Shown here: piece by piece, positions 46,539-55,178 of the stretch | How the letters are laid out: each line of letters starts with the position of its first letter | Position numbering within the stretch: the stretch's first letter is position 1 | Assembly: GCA_002449765.1 (NCBI GenBank) | Contig: DJXN01000010.1 | Coordinates: 183,902 to 247,901, forward strand | Length of the DNA: 64,000 bases | Origin: Fibrobacter sp. UBA7003 | GTDB taxonomy: Bacteria; Fibrobacterota; Fibrobacteria; Fibrobacterales; Fibrobacteraceae | Direction of reading: 5' to 3' | Notes under the pieces: model-generated | The model's input: only the letters and a program-made list of their open reading frames with translations | What the model was told of the DNA's origin: nothing | The model's database searches: none | Position numbers and translations under genes: made by a program

Positions 46539-47951
46539 TTAACAACCGAGCTTGGCGGACAGGTAAGCTTCGAGTTCGTCAATCTTTACCAGTTCCTGCT
46601 TCATGGAGTCGCGTTCGCGGACGGTCACGTAGCCGAGCTTTGCCGGGTCGGATTCACCCTCGCCCACCGTATCGAAGTCGACGGTCACGCAGAACGGCGT
46701 GCCGAGTTCGTCCTGACGGCGGTAACGCTTACCGATGGACTGCGTTTCGTCGTATTCCACGTTCCAACGGTTGAGGAGCTTCTGGTAGAGTTCTTCGGCC
46801 TTGGCCTTCACCTGGCCCTTCTTCACGAGCGGGAGCACGGCGACCTTCACCGGAGCAATCTTCGGGTCGAAGTGGAGCACGGTACGTTCGTCGTTTTCGA
46901 GCTTTTCGACTTCGTAAGCGTCGCAGAGAAGCACGAGGAGCAAACGTTCCACACCGAGAGACGGTTCCACCACGTACGGAATATAACGCTTGTTCTGCAC
47001 CGGGTCGATGTATTCCTGCTTGACCTTGGATTCGTTCTGGTGCTGCGTCAAGTCGTAGTTCGTACGGCTTGCGATACCCCAAAGTTCGCCCCAACCGAAC
47101 GGGAATTCGTATTCCACGTCGGTGGTGCCGTTGGAATAGTGAGAAAGTTCTTCCTTGGCATGTTCGCGGAGGCGGAGCTTTTCCTTGTTCACGCCCAGGT
47201 CGTTCACGAGCCAGTCGAAGCAGTACTTGCGCCAGAAGTTGTACCATTCCAGTTCGGTGCCCGGTTCGCAGAAGAATTCCAGTTCCATCTGTTCGAATTC
47301 GCGGGTACGGAAGATGAAGTTACCCGGAGTGATTTCGTTACGGAAGCTCTTACCGATCTGGCCCACACCGAACGGGATGCGCGGGCGGACATTATCGACA
47401 ATGTTCTTGAAGTCCACGAAGATACCCTGGGCGGTTTCCGGACGGAGGTAAACCTTGTTGCCTTCACCTTCGATCACGCCGATTTCGGTCTGGAACATCA
47501 GGTTGAATGCGCGGGGCTTGGTCCAGTCGGTCTTGCCGCAGGTCGGGCATTCAATCTTGTTGTCCATCATCATCTGGTGGACTTCGTCAAAGTTCTTGCC
47601 GGCGCAGCAGCCTTCGCCGAGCTTGTCTTCCAAAAGTTGGTCAGCACGGAAACGTTCGTGGCAAGCGAGGCAGTCCACCAGCGGGTCAGAGAAGTTGCCC
47701 ACGTGGCCGGAGGCCTTCCAAACGCGGGGGTTCAAGAGAATAGAACTGTCGAGACCGAGCACATCCTGGCGGCTCGTGACGAACTTCTTCCACCAGAGGT
47801 TCTTGATGTTGCGCTTCAGTTCCACGCCATACGGACCGTAGTCCCAAGTGTTGGCGAGGCCGTCGTAAATTTCGGAGCCGGGGAAAATGAAACCGCGGCG
47901 CTTGCAGAGGGAAATGATGTCCTTGAGGGCATCCTGAACTTTCTTTGCCAT
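46539..47951 (-). CDS. glyQS: Glycyl-tRNA synthetase, dimeric type
   Basis: This enzyme charges tRNA-Gly. The 470-residue single-chain form is the alpha2 type shared with archaea and eukaryotes, not the alpha2beta2 enzyme of E. coli. It has the class II motifs (SFRNEITPGNFIFRTREFEQMELEFF for motif 2 and PSLGVERLLL for motif 3) and GPYGVELKRNIKNLWW near the start. A CLACHERF...CPTCGKTDW segment could bind zinc. An anticodon-binding domain occupies the C-terminus. AAGGA lies seven bases before the ATG. Confidence 0.97.
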   Translation of the reverse strand: MAKKVQDALKDIISLCKRRGFIFPGSEIYDGLANTWDYGPYGVELKRNIKNLWWKKFVTSRQDVLGLDSSILLNPRVWKASGHVGNFSDPLVDCLACHERFRADQLLEDKLGEGCCAGKNFDEVHQMMMDNKIECPTCGKTDWTKPRAFNLMFQTEIGVIEGEGNKVYLRPETAQGIFVDFKNIVDNVRPRIPFGVGQIGKSFRNEITPGNFIFRTREFEQMELEFFCEPGTELEWYNFWRKYCFDWLVNDLGVNKEKLRLREHAKEELSHYSNGTTDVEYEFPFGWGELWGIASRTNYDLTQHQNESKVKQEYIDPVQNKRYIPYVVEPSLGVERLLLVLLCDAYEVEKLENDERTVLHFDPKIAPVKVAVLPLVKKGQVKAKAEELYQKLLNRWNVEYDETQSIGKRYRRQDELGTPFCVTVDFDTVGEGESDPAKLGYVTVRERDSMKQELVKIDELEAYLSAKLGC

Positions 47952-48149
47952 TATGTAATCCTTTATCAGCTAAATCAAGCCGGACTAGGAACCTACCTGG
48001 ATGATAGGCCCTGACGGGGGTCAAATATAGTTTTTTTGAGGACTTTTCCTCTACCTTATCAACATTTTACTCTTTTTTACTAGATTTATAGGCCTACTTG
48101 TTGATAGATTTATGATGTCCGCCCCTCACGGACAAGGAATAGAATATTT
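47952..48149. promoter_or_regulatory. dnaA upstream region with two DnaA-box-like sites
   Basis: The 198-base gap between divergent glyQS and dnaA is AT-rich in its middle. It holds TTATCAACA at 48056-48064 (plus) and the inverted CTATCAACA at 48099-48107 (minus), each close to the DnaA box consensus TTATCCACA. Autoregulation of dnaA or a part of the replication origin are both possible. Confidence 0.4.
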
Positions 48150-49478
48150 ATGCAGATCGACTGGGAAAGATGCCTGAACTACTTGCGCGGAATGCTCTCC
48201 GATTCCGTCTTCAAGACTTATTTCGCACAGACAAAGCTGGTGAACCAGACTGCCGGACACACAGTGATTTCCGTGCCGCCCGGACTGGACACCAAGGTCT
48301 ACTCTGCCTACAAAGAACTCATCAAGCTCGGATGGAAGGACGCGACGCACCTGGACACGCCCATGGAGTTCGAGTTCCAGCCGCAAGAAATCGCACTGCA
48401 GCCCGCACAAGCCCCTAGTGACAACAGTTTCAAGGACTTCCTCAAGCCGAGCGTCCCGCTTTCGGGGAGCTTCCGCTTCGAGAACTTCGTGCCCGGCGAC
48501 AAGGCGCAGCTCGCATTCAACGCGGCCATCGCCGTCGCGAAAAACCCCGACGGCACGCAGTACAATCCGCTGTTCATCTACGGATCATCGGGACTCGGCA
48601 AGACGCACCTCCTGCAGGCCATCGGCAACTACATCCTCGAAGAAGACCCGACCAAACGCGTCTGCTACCTCACCAGCGAGGACTTCTCGCAGCAGTACAT
48701 GAAGTGCCTGCGCGAAGGCCGCGTCACCGAGATGAGCGACTTCTACCGCAACGAGGTCGACATCCTCCTCATCGACGACATCCAGAACTGGACGGGCAAG
48801 TACGAGACGCAGAACGAGTTCTTCCTGATTTTCAACGCGCTGCACCAGGCGGGCAAACAGATCGTACTTACCTCCGACGCGCCGGCGGGCGAAGTGAAGA
48901 ACCTCTCCGACCGCCTCGTCAGCCGCTTCGCCTGGGGCCTCACCGTGGACATCCAGCCGCCCGACGTCGAAACACGCGAAGCCATCCTCCACAAGAAGGC
49001 CGAAGAACGCCACCTCGAAATCAGCGACGACGTGCTGCATTTCCTCGCCGAGAAGATTGCGAGCAACGTCCGCTGCCTCGAAAGCGCCATCATCAAGCTC
49101 ACGCTGCAGTCGAGCCTCATGAACCACGATATCGACATGAGCATTGCGCAGAAAGTGGCCGCCGAAATCGCGCCCACGCTCCGCCGCCGAGTAAGCCTCG
49201 ACGCCGTGCTCCACGCCGTCTCGCAGCATTACGAGGTGCCCGAATCCAAGCTCACCGAGCCCGGGCGCGGCACCAAGGAAATCTCGAAGGCGCGCCAGGT
49301 CGCGATGTACCTCATGCGCGAATGTTCCTCCATCAGCCTCCAGAGCATCGGTTCGCGCTTCGGCGGCAAGGACCACTCCACCGTCGTCCACGCCATCAAG
49401 AGCGTGAAGAAGGAGATGGAGACGGACGCCGCTTTCGCACGCCTCATCGAAGGCCTCAAGAATTTCATCCACGACTAA
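48150..49478 (+). CDS. dnaA: Chromosomal replication initiator DnaA
   Basis: DnaA binds the origin and melts DNA to start replication. The 442-residue protein has domain I (about 1-75), a short domain II linker, the AAA+ domain with Walker A GSSGLGKTHLL near 146, Walker B ILLIDDIQ and the arginine-finger segment LVSRFAWGL. Domain IV ends with the box-binding signature GGKDHSTVVHAI near 405-416. AAGGAA lies ten bases before the ATG. dnaN is not next to it; a CapA-like gene follows after 10 bases. Confidence 0.97.
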   Translation: MQIDWERCLNYLRGMLSDSVFKTYFAQTKLVNQTAGHTVISVPPGLDTKVYSAYKELIKLGWKDATHLDTPMEFEFQPQEIALQPAQAPSDNSFKDFLKPSVPLSGSFRFENFVPGDKAQLAFNAAIAVAKNPDGTQYNPLFIYGSSGLGKTHLLQAIGNYILEEDPTKRVCYLTSEDFSQQYMKCLREGRVTEMSDFYRNEVDILLIDDIQNWTGKYETQNEFFLIFNALHQAGKQIVLTSDAPAGEVKNLSDRLVSRFAWGLTVDIQPPDVETREAILHKKAEERHLEISDDVLHFLAEKIASNVRCLESAIIKLTLQSSLMNHDIDMSIAQKVAAEIAPTLRRRVSLDAVLHAVSQHYEVPESKLTEPGRGTKEISKARQVAMYLMRECSSISLQSIGSRFGGKDHSTVVHAIKSVKKEMETDAAFARLIEGLKNFIHD

Positions 49479-49488
49479 CGGAATCAAG

Positions 49489-50556
49489 ATGAATTTATTC
49501 AAAGCCACCGGAATCTGCCTTGCGATGAGCGCAATGGCAGCTTTTGCCGAACCCGAAACGCTTACCGTCATCGGCGTCGGCGACATCATGATGGGCCTCA
49601 ACTTCCCCGAAGAAAAAACCGTACTCCCCAAGCAGGACGGCGAGCTCGTGTTCTCCGAAGTGAAGGACATCCTGAGGGATGCCGACCTCACCACGGGAAA
49701 CCTCGAAGGCGTGCTCATGAACAAGGGCGGGCTCCCGAAGCCCTGCTGCCGCTCCACCAAGAAGTCCGGCAACTGCTACTGCTTCCGCTCCCCCGAGAAC
49801 TACACGCGCCACCTGCTCGACGCGGGATTCGACTACGTCAGCGTCTCGAACAACCATTCCGGCGACTTCGGCAGCGAAGGCAGAATCTGCACGCAGCGCG
49901 CCCTCGACGAAGCGAAGCTCGCCTATGCAGGATTCGAGAAGAGCTGCGAATACAAGATCCTTGAACTGAACGGCGTGCGCTACGGCTTCGCCTCGTTCTC
50001 CGTGAGCAGCGGCACCCTCACCGTATTCGATACAGAAAAGGCGAAGAAGACCATCGCCCTCCTGCGCGACTCCTCCGACATCGTCATCGCCACGATGCAT
50101 ATCGGAGCCGAAGGTTCCAAGTACACGCATATTACCCGCGAATCGGAAACATTCCTGGGCGACAACCGCGGCAACCCCTACCAGTTCGCGCGCCTCGCCA
50201 TCGATGCCGGAGCAGACATCGTATTCGGCCACGGCCCGCACGTGCCTCGCGCCATCGACCTCTACAAGGGCAAGTTCATCGCCTACAGCCTCGGGAACTT
50301 CGCGACCTCCACCAGCGTAAACATCCAGGGCGTCACGGGATACGCCCCCATCGTGAAGATTACCATCGACAAGAAGACCGGCGACTTCAAGGAAGGACAA
50401 ATCTACTCGTTCATCCAGAAGGGCAACAACGGAGATCGCAAGCCCAACCGCGACGACAAGGGCGCCTGCATCAAGCTCATGAAGGAACTCACCGAACAGG
50501 ACATTCCCGAATCCCCCATCCAGATTGCCGACGACGGAAAGATAACGCTCAAGTAG
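49489..50556 (+). CDS. CapA-family secreted metallophosphoesterase-like protein
   Basis: This 355-residue protein has a signal peptide (to about residue 20, AAFAEPE). It then has a PGA_cap/CapA domain with VIGVGDIMMG, NLEG, VSNNHSGDFG and FGHGPHVPRAIDLYKGKFIAYSLGNF, the metal-site segments of this family. CapA proteins take part in polyglutamate capsule anchoring or act as periplasmic phosphoesterases. The CCRSTKKSGNCYCF insert with four Cys is unusual. It starts 10 bases after dnaA and is probably cotranscribed, which looks accidental functionally. Confidence 0.82.
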   Translation: MNLFKATGICLAMSAMAAFAEPETLTVIGVGDIMMGLNFPEEKTVLPKQDGELVFSEVKDILRDADLTTGNLEGVLMNKGGLPKPCCRSTKKSGNCYCFRSPENYTRHLLDAGFDYVSVSNNHSGDFGSEGRICTQRALDEAKLAYAGFEKSCEYKILELNGVRYGFASFSVSSGTLTVFDTEKAKKTIALLRDSSDIVIATMHIGAEGSKYTHITRESETFLGDNRGNPYQFARLAIDAGADIVFGHGPHVPRAIDLYKGKFIAYSLGNFATSTSVNIQGVTGYAPIVKITIDKKTGDFKEGQIYSFIQKGNNGDRKPNRDDKGACIKLMKELTEQDIPESPIQIADDGKITLK

Positions 50557-50598
50557 CCGCGGTTAGCAATAGCAAAGCGCGACACGCCTATACAAAAA

Positions 50599-50626
50599 GC
50601 CCCGGACCAAAGTCCGAGGCAATTTT
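50599..50626 (+). terminator. Terminator after the CapA-like gene
   Basis: A nine-pair hairpin with one mismatch (50599-50607 with 50612-50620) is followed by AATTTTTT. Confidence 0.8.
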
Positions 50627-50656
50627 TTACGATTGTCATCACCGATTTTCACGGTT

Positions 50657-50731
50657 GTCATCCCCGCGCAGGCAGGCGGACAGCACTTAGCACTTTAGTG
50701 CTTAGTGCGCATGGCCACCAAGGTGGGGATC
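50657..50731. repeat. Interrupted REP-like palindrome with internal inverted repeat
   Basis: The left half GTCATCCCCGCGCAGGC (50657-50673) and the right end TGGGGATC (50724-50731) are separated by 50 bases that contain GCACTTAGCAC-TTTA-GTGCTTAGTGC (50683-50708). An uninterrupted relative lies at 52057-52080. Confidence 0.5.
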
Positions 50732-50739
50732 TAAATCGA

Positions 50740-51723
50740 TTACAGGCAGTGTGCGCGCAAATCTTCGTCGCTGAGCGTGCTGAGGTATGCAGGCGGAACG
50801 TCGAGAACGGTCTTGCAACCGGTCACTCCGTTAGCCTTCATGCGGAGAGCGGCACGGGCGTAAGCCACGAGAACGCTCGTCGTGAATTCCGGGTTGGAAT
50901 CGAGCTTCAGGCTGTATTCAATCACGTGGGTGTGTTCCAAGTTCATGCCGGTTTTGCCGGTACGAATCACAAAACCGCCGTGAGCGAGCCCGCTGTGGTT
51001 CTTGTTGAATTCTTCTTCGCTGATGAAGTTGACCGTGGTGTCGTATTCGTCGAAGTAGTTCGGCATCGTCTTGATGGCGTTTTCGATATAGGCCTTGTCG
51101 GCACCTTCTTCGGCCACCACGTAAACGAGGCGCGTGTGCTTCTGGCGGGTGGTGAGTTCCGGCATGGAACCGCTACGCACAGCTTCGAGAGCGGCTTCCA
51201 CCGGGCAGGTGTACTGCTTCGCGTTCTTCACGCCCTTGATGCGGCGGACAGCGTCGCTGTGGCCCTGGGAAACGCCCTTGCCCCAGAACGTGTAGTCCTT
51301 GCCTTCCGGAAGGATGGACTGGGCATACACGCGGTTCAGGCTGAACATGCCCGGGTCCCAGCCCACAGAAATCATCGCGATGTTGCCGGCGGCCTTGGCG
51401 GCAGCGTCGACGGCAGCGAAGTGCTGCGGAATCTTGGCGTGCGTGTCGAAGGAGTCGATCACGTTGAACATAGCGGCGTACTTCGGGGTGAGCACCGGCA
51501 GGTCCGTAGCGGAGCCGCCACAGATGATGAGCAGGTCCACCTTGCCTTTCCAGGCTTCCATTTCAGAGACGTTCAGCACCGGAACGCCCGCCGTCTGGAT
51601 CTTGACCGTAGCGGGGTCACGACGCGTGAAAACGGCGACCAGTTCCATATCCGGAGCCTGCTTCACGGCGCATTCTACACCGCGACCCAGGTTACCGTAA
51701 CCGAGAATAGCAATCTTTGCCAT
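50740..51723 (-). CDS. ddh: meso-Diaminopimelate dehydrogenase
   Basis: Ddh makes meso-diaminopimelate directly from tetrahydrodipicolinate with NADPH and ammonia, feeding lysine and peptidoglycan. The 327-residue protein has an N-terminal Rossmann motif (ILGYGNLGRGVE), VFTRRDP, the SVGWDPGMFSLNR segment and GKGVSQGHSDAVRRIKGV, all typical of Ddh rather than DapB. AAGGA lies upstream of the ATG at 51723. It is a single-gene unit. Confidence 0.95.
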   Translation of the reverse strand: MAKIAILGYGNLGRGVECAVKQAPDMELVAVFTRRDPATVKIQTAGVPVLNVSEMEAWKGKVDLLIICGGSATDLPVLTPKYAAMFNVIDSFDTHAKIPQHFAAVDAAAKAAGNIAMISVGWDPGMFSLNRVYAQSILPEGKDYTFWGKGVSQGHSDAVRRIKGVKNAKQYTCPVEAALEAVRSGSMPELTTRQKHTRLVYVVAEEGADKAYIENAIKTMPNYFDEYDTTVNFISEEEFNKNHSGLAHGGFVIRTGKTGMNLEHTHVIEYSLKLDSNPEFTTSVLVAYARAALRMKANGVTGCKTVLDVPPAYLSTLSDEDLRAHCL

Positions 51724-51768
51724 AACAATATCCTTGTTAAAAATTTTTGCGTAGAAAATATAGCATTA

Positions 51769-51800
51769 GACGAAAGACGATAGACGAAAGACGAAAGAAA
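51769..51800. repeat. Tandem simple repeat (GACGAAAGAC type)
   Basis: Three to four imperfect copies of TAGACGAAAGACGA occur in the gap upstream of ddh. A single unit also follows the glnK stop at 57535. Confidence 0.6.
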
Positions 51801-51855
51801 TTCATGTAAAAATTATAGGGAGTAAAGGGGGACGCCTCCCCCTGGCTGCAGCCTC

Positions 51856-51888
51856 GCCCTTCTGTCACCCTGGAGCACAGCGATAGGG
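51856..51888. repeat. REP-like remnant
   Basis: TGTCACCCTGGAGCACAGCG and the adjoining GATAGGGTCCA form the imperfect palindrome pattern of bacterial intergenic REP-type repeats. It is one of three such pieces within 1.5 kb. Confidence 0.4.
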
Positions 51889-52005
51889 TCCAAGGCGAGT
51901 CTTCCGTCACCCCCTCGTGCGGGCGCGGCAACCCCCGGAATGCGTAGACACGGAGGAATTTGTTCAAAATTTTTACTATTTTTTGGGATAGAAGGAACGA
52001 AGAGT

Positions 52006-53187
52006 ATGTCTATCGATAGAAAAGCACCATTTGGTCATGTGGTAACCGCATTTCTGCAGTCATCCTCGTGCAGGCGAGGATCTGTGCGTCTTGTGTTTGC
52101 TCTTGCATTGACGCTTGCGCTTGCCGCCTGTGATGACGACGAGAGCAGTTTCGTGCGGCCCGGGGAAGATTCCTCGTCGAGCGTCTGCGAGGACTGCGAC
52201 GATGCAAGCAGCAGCTCGGTAAAGTCAAACTCTTCGTCCAGCGCGAAGTCCTCTTCGAGTGTCAATGCGAAGTCGTCTTCTTCCAGCGTTGCACCGAAGT
52301 CGAGCAGCTCTGCAAAATCGAGTTCAAGTGCGAAGTCGAGTAGCAGCTCGGTGAAATCAAGTAGCAGCATTGCTTCGAGTAGTTCAGCGAAATCGAGCAG
52401 CAGTTCTGCAAAATCGAGCAGCAGCGTGCGCTCGTCATCCTCGGCTCCGGTCGAGGATCTGTCGAGCAGCAGCGAGTATGTGCCGTTTGACCACTCCCAA
52501 ACATTGGCTGGTGCTTGGCGTATAGGTGAGGATAGATACAAAACTTTTACGGATCCGCGTAATGGCCGTAGTTATTACTATATAACAATAACGGGTACAG
52601 ATACTGTGCGTGAGGTTGCTTCGGTGACTGTGATGGCTGAAAACTTGAATATCGGTGAAATGGTGCCTGGCGAAAACGACCAGAACAATGATTCCAAGAT
52701 TGAACGCTACTGCTACAATAATGATACCACCAAGTGCGACGAGTTCGGTGGCCTTTACCAGTGGGCCGAGATGATGCAGTTGCCGAGCCGCTGCAATACC
52801 GAAAGCTGTGCCGACCTTATTCAGGAAAATCACCAAGGAATCTGCCCTGATGGCTGGAGGCTGTTTAATTTTAACGACTATGTCATTGTCATAAATGCTG
52901 AAGGGAATGATGATGGTGTCAAGGGAATGCGCTCCACATATGGTTTCAGTGGAACGAACAGCAGCGGTTTCTCGCTGACCGGCGCCGGCAAGAGAACCAA
53001 AAAGGGGGGGGTTGAACGGTTAAAACAGACTATTTATTGGTTTTATCCACAAGAACACGAGTATGATGAAAATTTGTATGTGCGTAATGGGTATATATCT
53101 TCGACAACGGATCATGCTCCGCAAGCAAGTGATGGAGATGAAAAAGTTTTTGGATTCTCTGTCCGCTGTACTAAGCTAGAAGAATAA
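52006..53187 (+). CDS. FISUMP domain lipoprotein with Ser-rich linker
   Basis: This protein is 393 residues from the ATG at 52006, preceded by AAGGAA. The lipobox is LAAC with Cys at residue 42. The n-region is about 28 residues, far longer than usual, and part of it is encoded by a REP-like palindrome (52057-52080). A GTG at about 52083 could be the older start. Residues about 58-150 are a Ser/Lys/Ala linker of repeated SSSSVKSSSS type. A FISUMP-like domain follows, with WMAENLN replaced by MAENLNIG, GGLYQWAE, CPDGWRL and FSVRCTKLEE. It is probably a surface protein of unknown ligand. Confidence 0.8.
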   Translation: MSIDRKAPFGHVVTAFLQSSSCRRGSVRLVFALALTLALAACDDDESSFVRPGEDSSSSVCEDCDDASSSSVKSNSSSSAKSSSSVNAKSSSSSVAPKSSSSAKSSSSAKSSSSSVKSSSSIASSSSAKSSSSSAKSSSSVRSSSSAPVEDLSSSSEYVPFDHSQTLAGAWRIGEDRYKTFTDPRNGRSYYYITITGTDTVREVASVTVMAENLNIGEMVPGENDQNNDSKIERYCYNNDTTKCDEFGGLYQWAEMMQLPSRCNTESCADLIQENHQGICPDGWRLFNFNDYVIVINAEGNDDGVKGMRSTYGFSGTNSSGFSLTGAGKRTKKGGVERLKQTIYWFYPQEHEYDENLYVRNGYISSTTDHAPQASDGDEKVFGFSVRCTKLEE

Positions 53188-53204
53188 TCAAAATTTTTGA
53201 AAAT

Positions 53205-53241
53205 GATAACAACGCACCCCGAGGTGCGCTGTAGTTGTTTT
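53205..53241 (+). terminator. Hairpin terminator after the FISUMP gene
   Basis: CGCACC-CCGA-GGTGCG (53213-53228) is extended by AACAAC and GTTGTT arms with a bulge, then TTTTA. Confidence 0.6.
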
Positions 53242-53303
53242 ACCTTAAACGGAATTTTTCACGAATTCCACACGAAAAGTTTTAACTAAAAAAGGCCAAA
53301 ATC

Positions 53304-54446
53304 ATGTCCAAGAACGTTAAGTCCAACAACAAGAACACCAAGAAATCTGCTTCCAAGGCAAAAAAGTTCACCCGCAACAATTACAAGATCGAATCCCTCG
53401 AACCGCGCCTGATGATGGATGCCGATTCTGGATTTGACGCAGAGCACTTGAATGACTATGCGGAGCAGATTGAATCTATTTCCGGTAACATTGGGGAGCA
53501 GGTCTCTGCCGCGGTGGATTCCATCGATGGCTTCGACGCTTCGAAGCTTGGCCTCGGCGAATACGCCGGCTCCTTTACCACGCTGTTTGGCGAAAGCGTC
53601 GATACCCTGAAAACGACTATTGCGGATAAAGTAAACGATGTGCTTGCTCAATCATTGGATATGGCCCACACGGCCATCGAGCAGGCGAATGCCAACCTTG
53701 CAGAAGGTGTTGACCCTATTAGCAAACTGAGCCTTTCGGAACTGGTGGACACCTACGTGAAGAATTTCCTGGAAAGCGAGCAGGGCGAAGAGTACAAGGG
53801 ACTCACGTTCTCTGCGGAAGGCTCCAAGCTTACGGTCGGCATCGACCTTTCCGAGACCAAGTCGCTTGAAAACCTCGGCGTCGATCTCGGTTCCTGGGGC
53901 AAGGTGTCTGTGGACGGTGCTGCCAATCTTTCTGCTACTGCCCAGGCTTCTGTTTCTGTCGAACTGGACAAGGACGGGAGCGGTTCTCTTCTCGATAGCG
54001 CAGACGATGCCGAAATCTCTGCACCGCAGGTGGACAAGCTTGAAGTCTCCGTCGATATTCCCGGTGCCAGCGCCAAGTTCATGAACCTTTCTGTTTCTGA
54101 GATCGAATCTGCCGACGAACCTAGTCCGGACTTGAGCCTCAGTTACACGCCCGACGAAGGTGTGACCAAGAATGTGGACCTGGAATTCAAGGTGGACGAA
54201 ATCGCCAATCTCCCGTTCTATGTGGCCGATGAGGGCGTTTTGAAAGTGTCGACCAACGATGGCGAACTCGATGTCCAGGTCCCGGAATTCAAGCTGAATA
54301 AGGATTTTTCTCTGGGTACGGTGCTCAAGGCTGTTGAATCAGTAAAGATAGAAGACTTGGTATCGGCCCTTAATAATAACATAGGTGATCTTCCTTCTGG
54401 GGTGTCCGAATTGTCTTTTGTCCAGGAAGGGCACCCGTTTCCTTGA
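53304..54446 (+). pseudogene. LEPR-motif surface protein, apparently truncated
   Basis: This 380-residue frame has a basic N-terminus (Lys/Asn/Ser-rich, 1-25) and then NYKIESLEPRLMMDAD at 27-41, the LEPR-type N-terminal motif found on very large adhesin-like proteins. The rest is acidic and beta-rich with calcium-loop-like DKDGSG. It stops abruptly after GVSELSFVQEGHPFP. The composition changes sharply at about 54418, and what follows is unrelated, so the C-terminal part appears lost by a rearrangement. AAGG lies eight bases before the ATG. It could still make a shortened product. Confidence 0.6.
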
Positions 54447-54578
54447 CCACCCCGCGCCCAAGCACCCCGAAAAAGTCCATTTTTGTCATAATCTGACATG
54501 GCAATTAAAGTATATTTGTTCGCAGACACTAAACCACAAACCTCGCCTTTTTATGCTTGTAGGCGAAAGGAGTAAAAA

Positions 54579-54839
54579 ATGCCAGAATTATGCCGTTTTT
54601 TGGGCATCGTCATCCAAATGTACTTCAACGATCATATGCCTCCACACTTCCATGCGATATATAATGACTTGGAAGGTGTCTTCGAATTATCTACATTTGA
54701 GATGTTGGAAGGCAATCTTCCGGCAAGGGTCAAAGGTCTTGTTGTCGAATGGGCAACTCTTCATAAGCAGGATTTGCTAGATAATTGGAATTCTTTGACA
54801 AACACCGGAGAATACAAGAAAATCGATCCACTGGTCTAG
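54579..54839 (+). CDS. DUF4160 protein
   Basis: This 86-residue protein has the family pattern FLGIVIQMYFNDHMPPHFHAIYND near the start and RVKGLVVEWATLHKQDLLDNW in the middle. DUF4160 genes usually sit beside DUF2442 genes in a toxin-antitoxin-like pair, and that is the case here, with three bases between them. AAAGGAG lies before the ATG. The biochemical activity is unknown. Confidence 0.88.
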   Translation: MPELCRFLGIVIQMYFNDHMPPHFHAIYNDLEGVFELSTFEMLEGNLPARVKGLVVEWATLHKQDLLDNWNSLTNTGEYKKIDPLV

Positions 54840-54842
54840 ACT

Positions 54843-55079
54843 ATGCTTCACGTGATTGACGCAAAATATATTGGCGATTACAAGATATCCGTCGAATTCA
54901 ACGACGGATGCCGTTTTGTCACTGATTTCGAAAGCGTCATCAAGTCGGACCACCGACCCATCGTGCAGCAACTAGCAGACATCAATACCTTTAAAGATTT
55001 CACGCTGCAAGCGCACACGATTACATGGTCAAACGGCGTCGATTTCGCCCCCGAATTCATCAAGAGCCTTAATTTTTGA
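54843..55079 (+). CDS. DUF2442 protein
   Basis: This 78-residue protein has the family layout of an N-terminal strand pair (YKISVEFNDGCRFVTDFES) and a terminal ITWSNGVDFAPEFI. It is the partner of the DUF4160 gene. Mobile-region gene pairs of this type are common; whether it acts as antitoxin is unproven. Confidence 0.88.
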   Translation: MLHVIDAKYIGDYKISVEFNDGCRFVTDFESVIKSDHRPIVQQLADINTFKDFTLQAHTITWSNGVDFAPEFIKSLNF

Positions 55080-55143
55080 CAAAAATAGCAAAAAATATAT
55101 TGTATTTTTGACAAAAGTTATATATTTTTATTGTATTTTTGAC
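55073..55143 (+). promoter_or_regulatory. AT-rich promoter region with three TTTTTGAC repeats
   Basis: TTTTTGAC occurs at 55073-55080, 55105-55112 and 55136-55143, spaced 32 and 31 bases, about three helical turns. The last two are inside the longer repeat TTGTATTTTTGAC. TTGACA boxes with TATATT or TATTGT downstream make promoter activity for the ATPase gene likely. Confidence 0.45.
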
Positions 55144-55178
55144 GGAACGGCTAAAAAAGGCCAAAAACGAGGTTTTTG

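Noticed and set aside
53043..53051. Consensus DnaA box TTATCCACA
   Set aside because: It is a single copy inside a FISUMP coding sequence with no second box nearby, so it is likely chance.
54218..54529. A 103-residue minus-strand gene over the end of the LEPR protein
   Set aside because: Most of it is antisense to the LEPR frame; only the part after the junction is free, and no family is visible.
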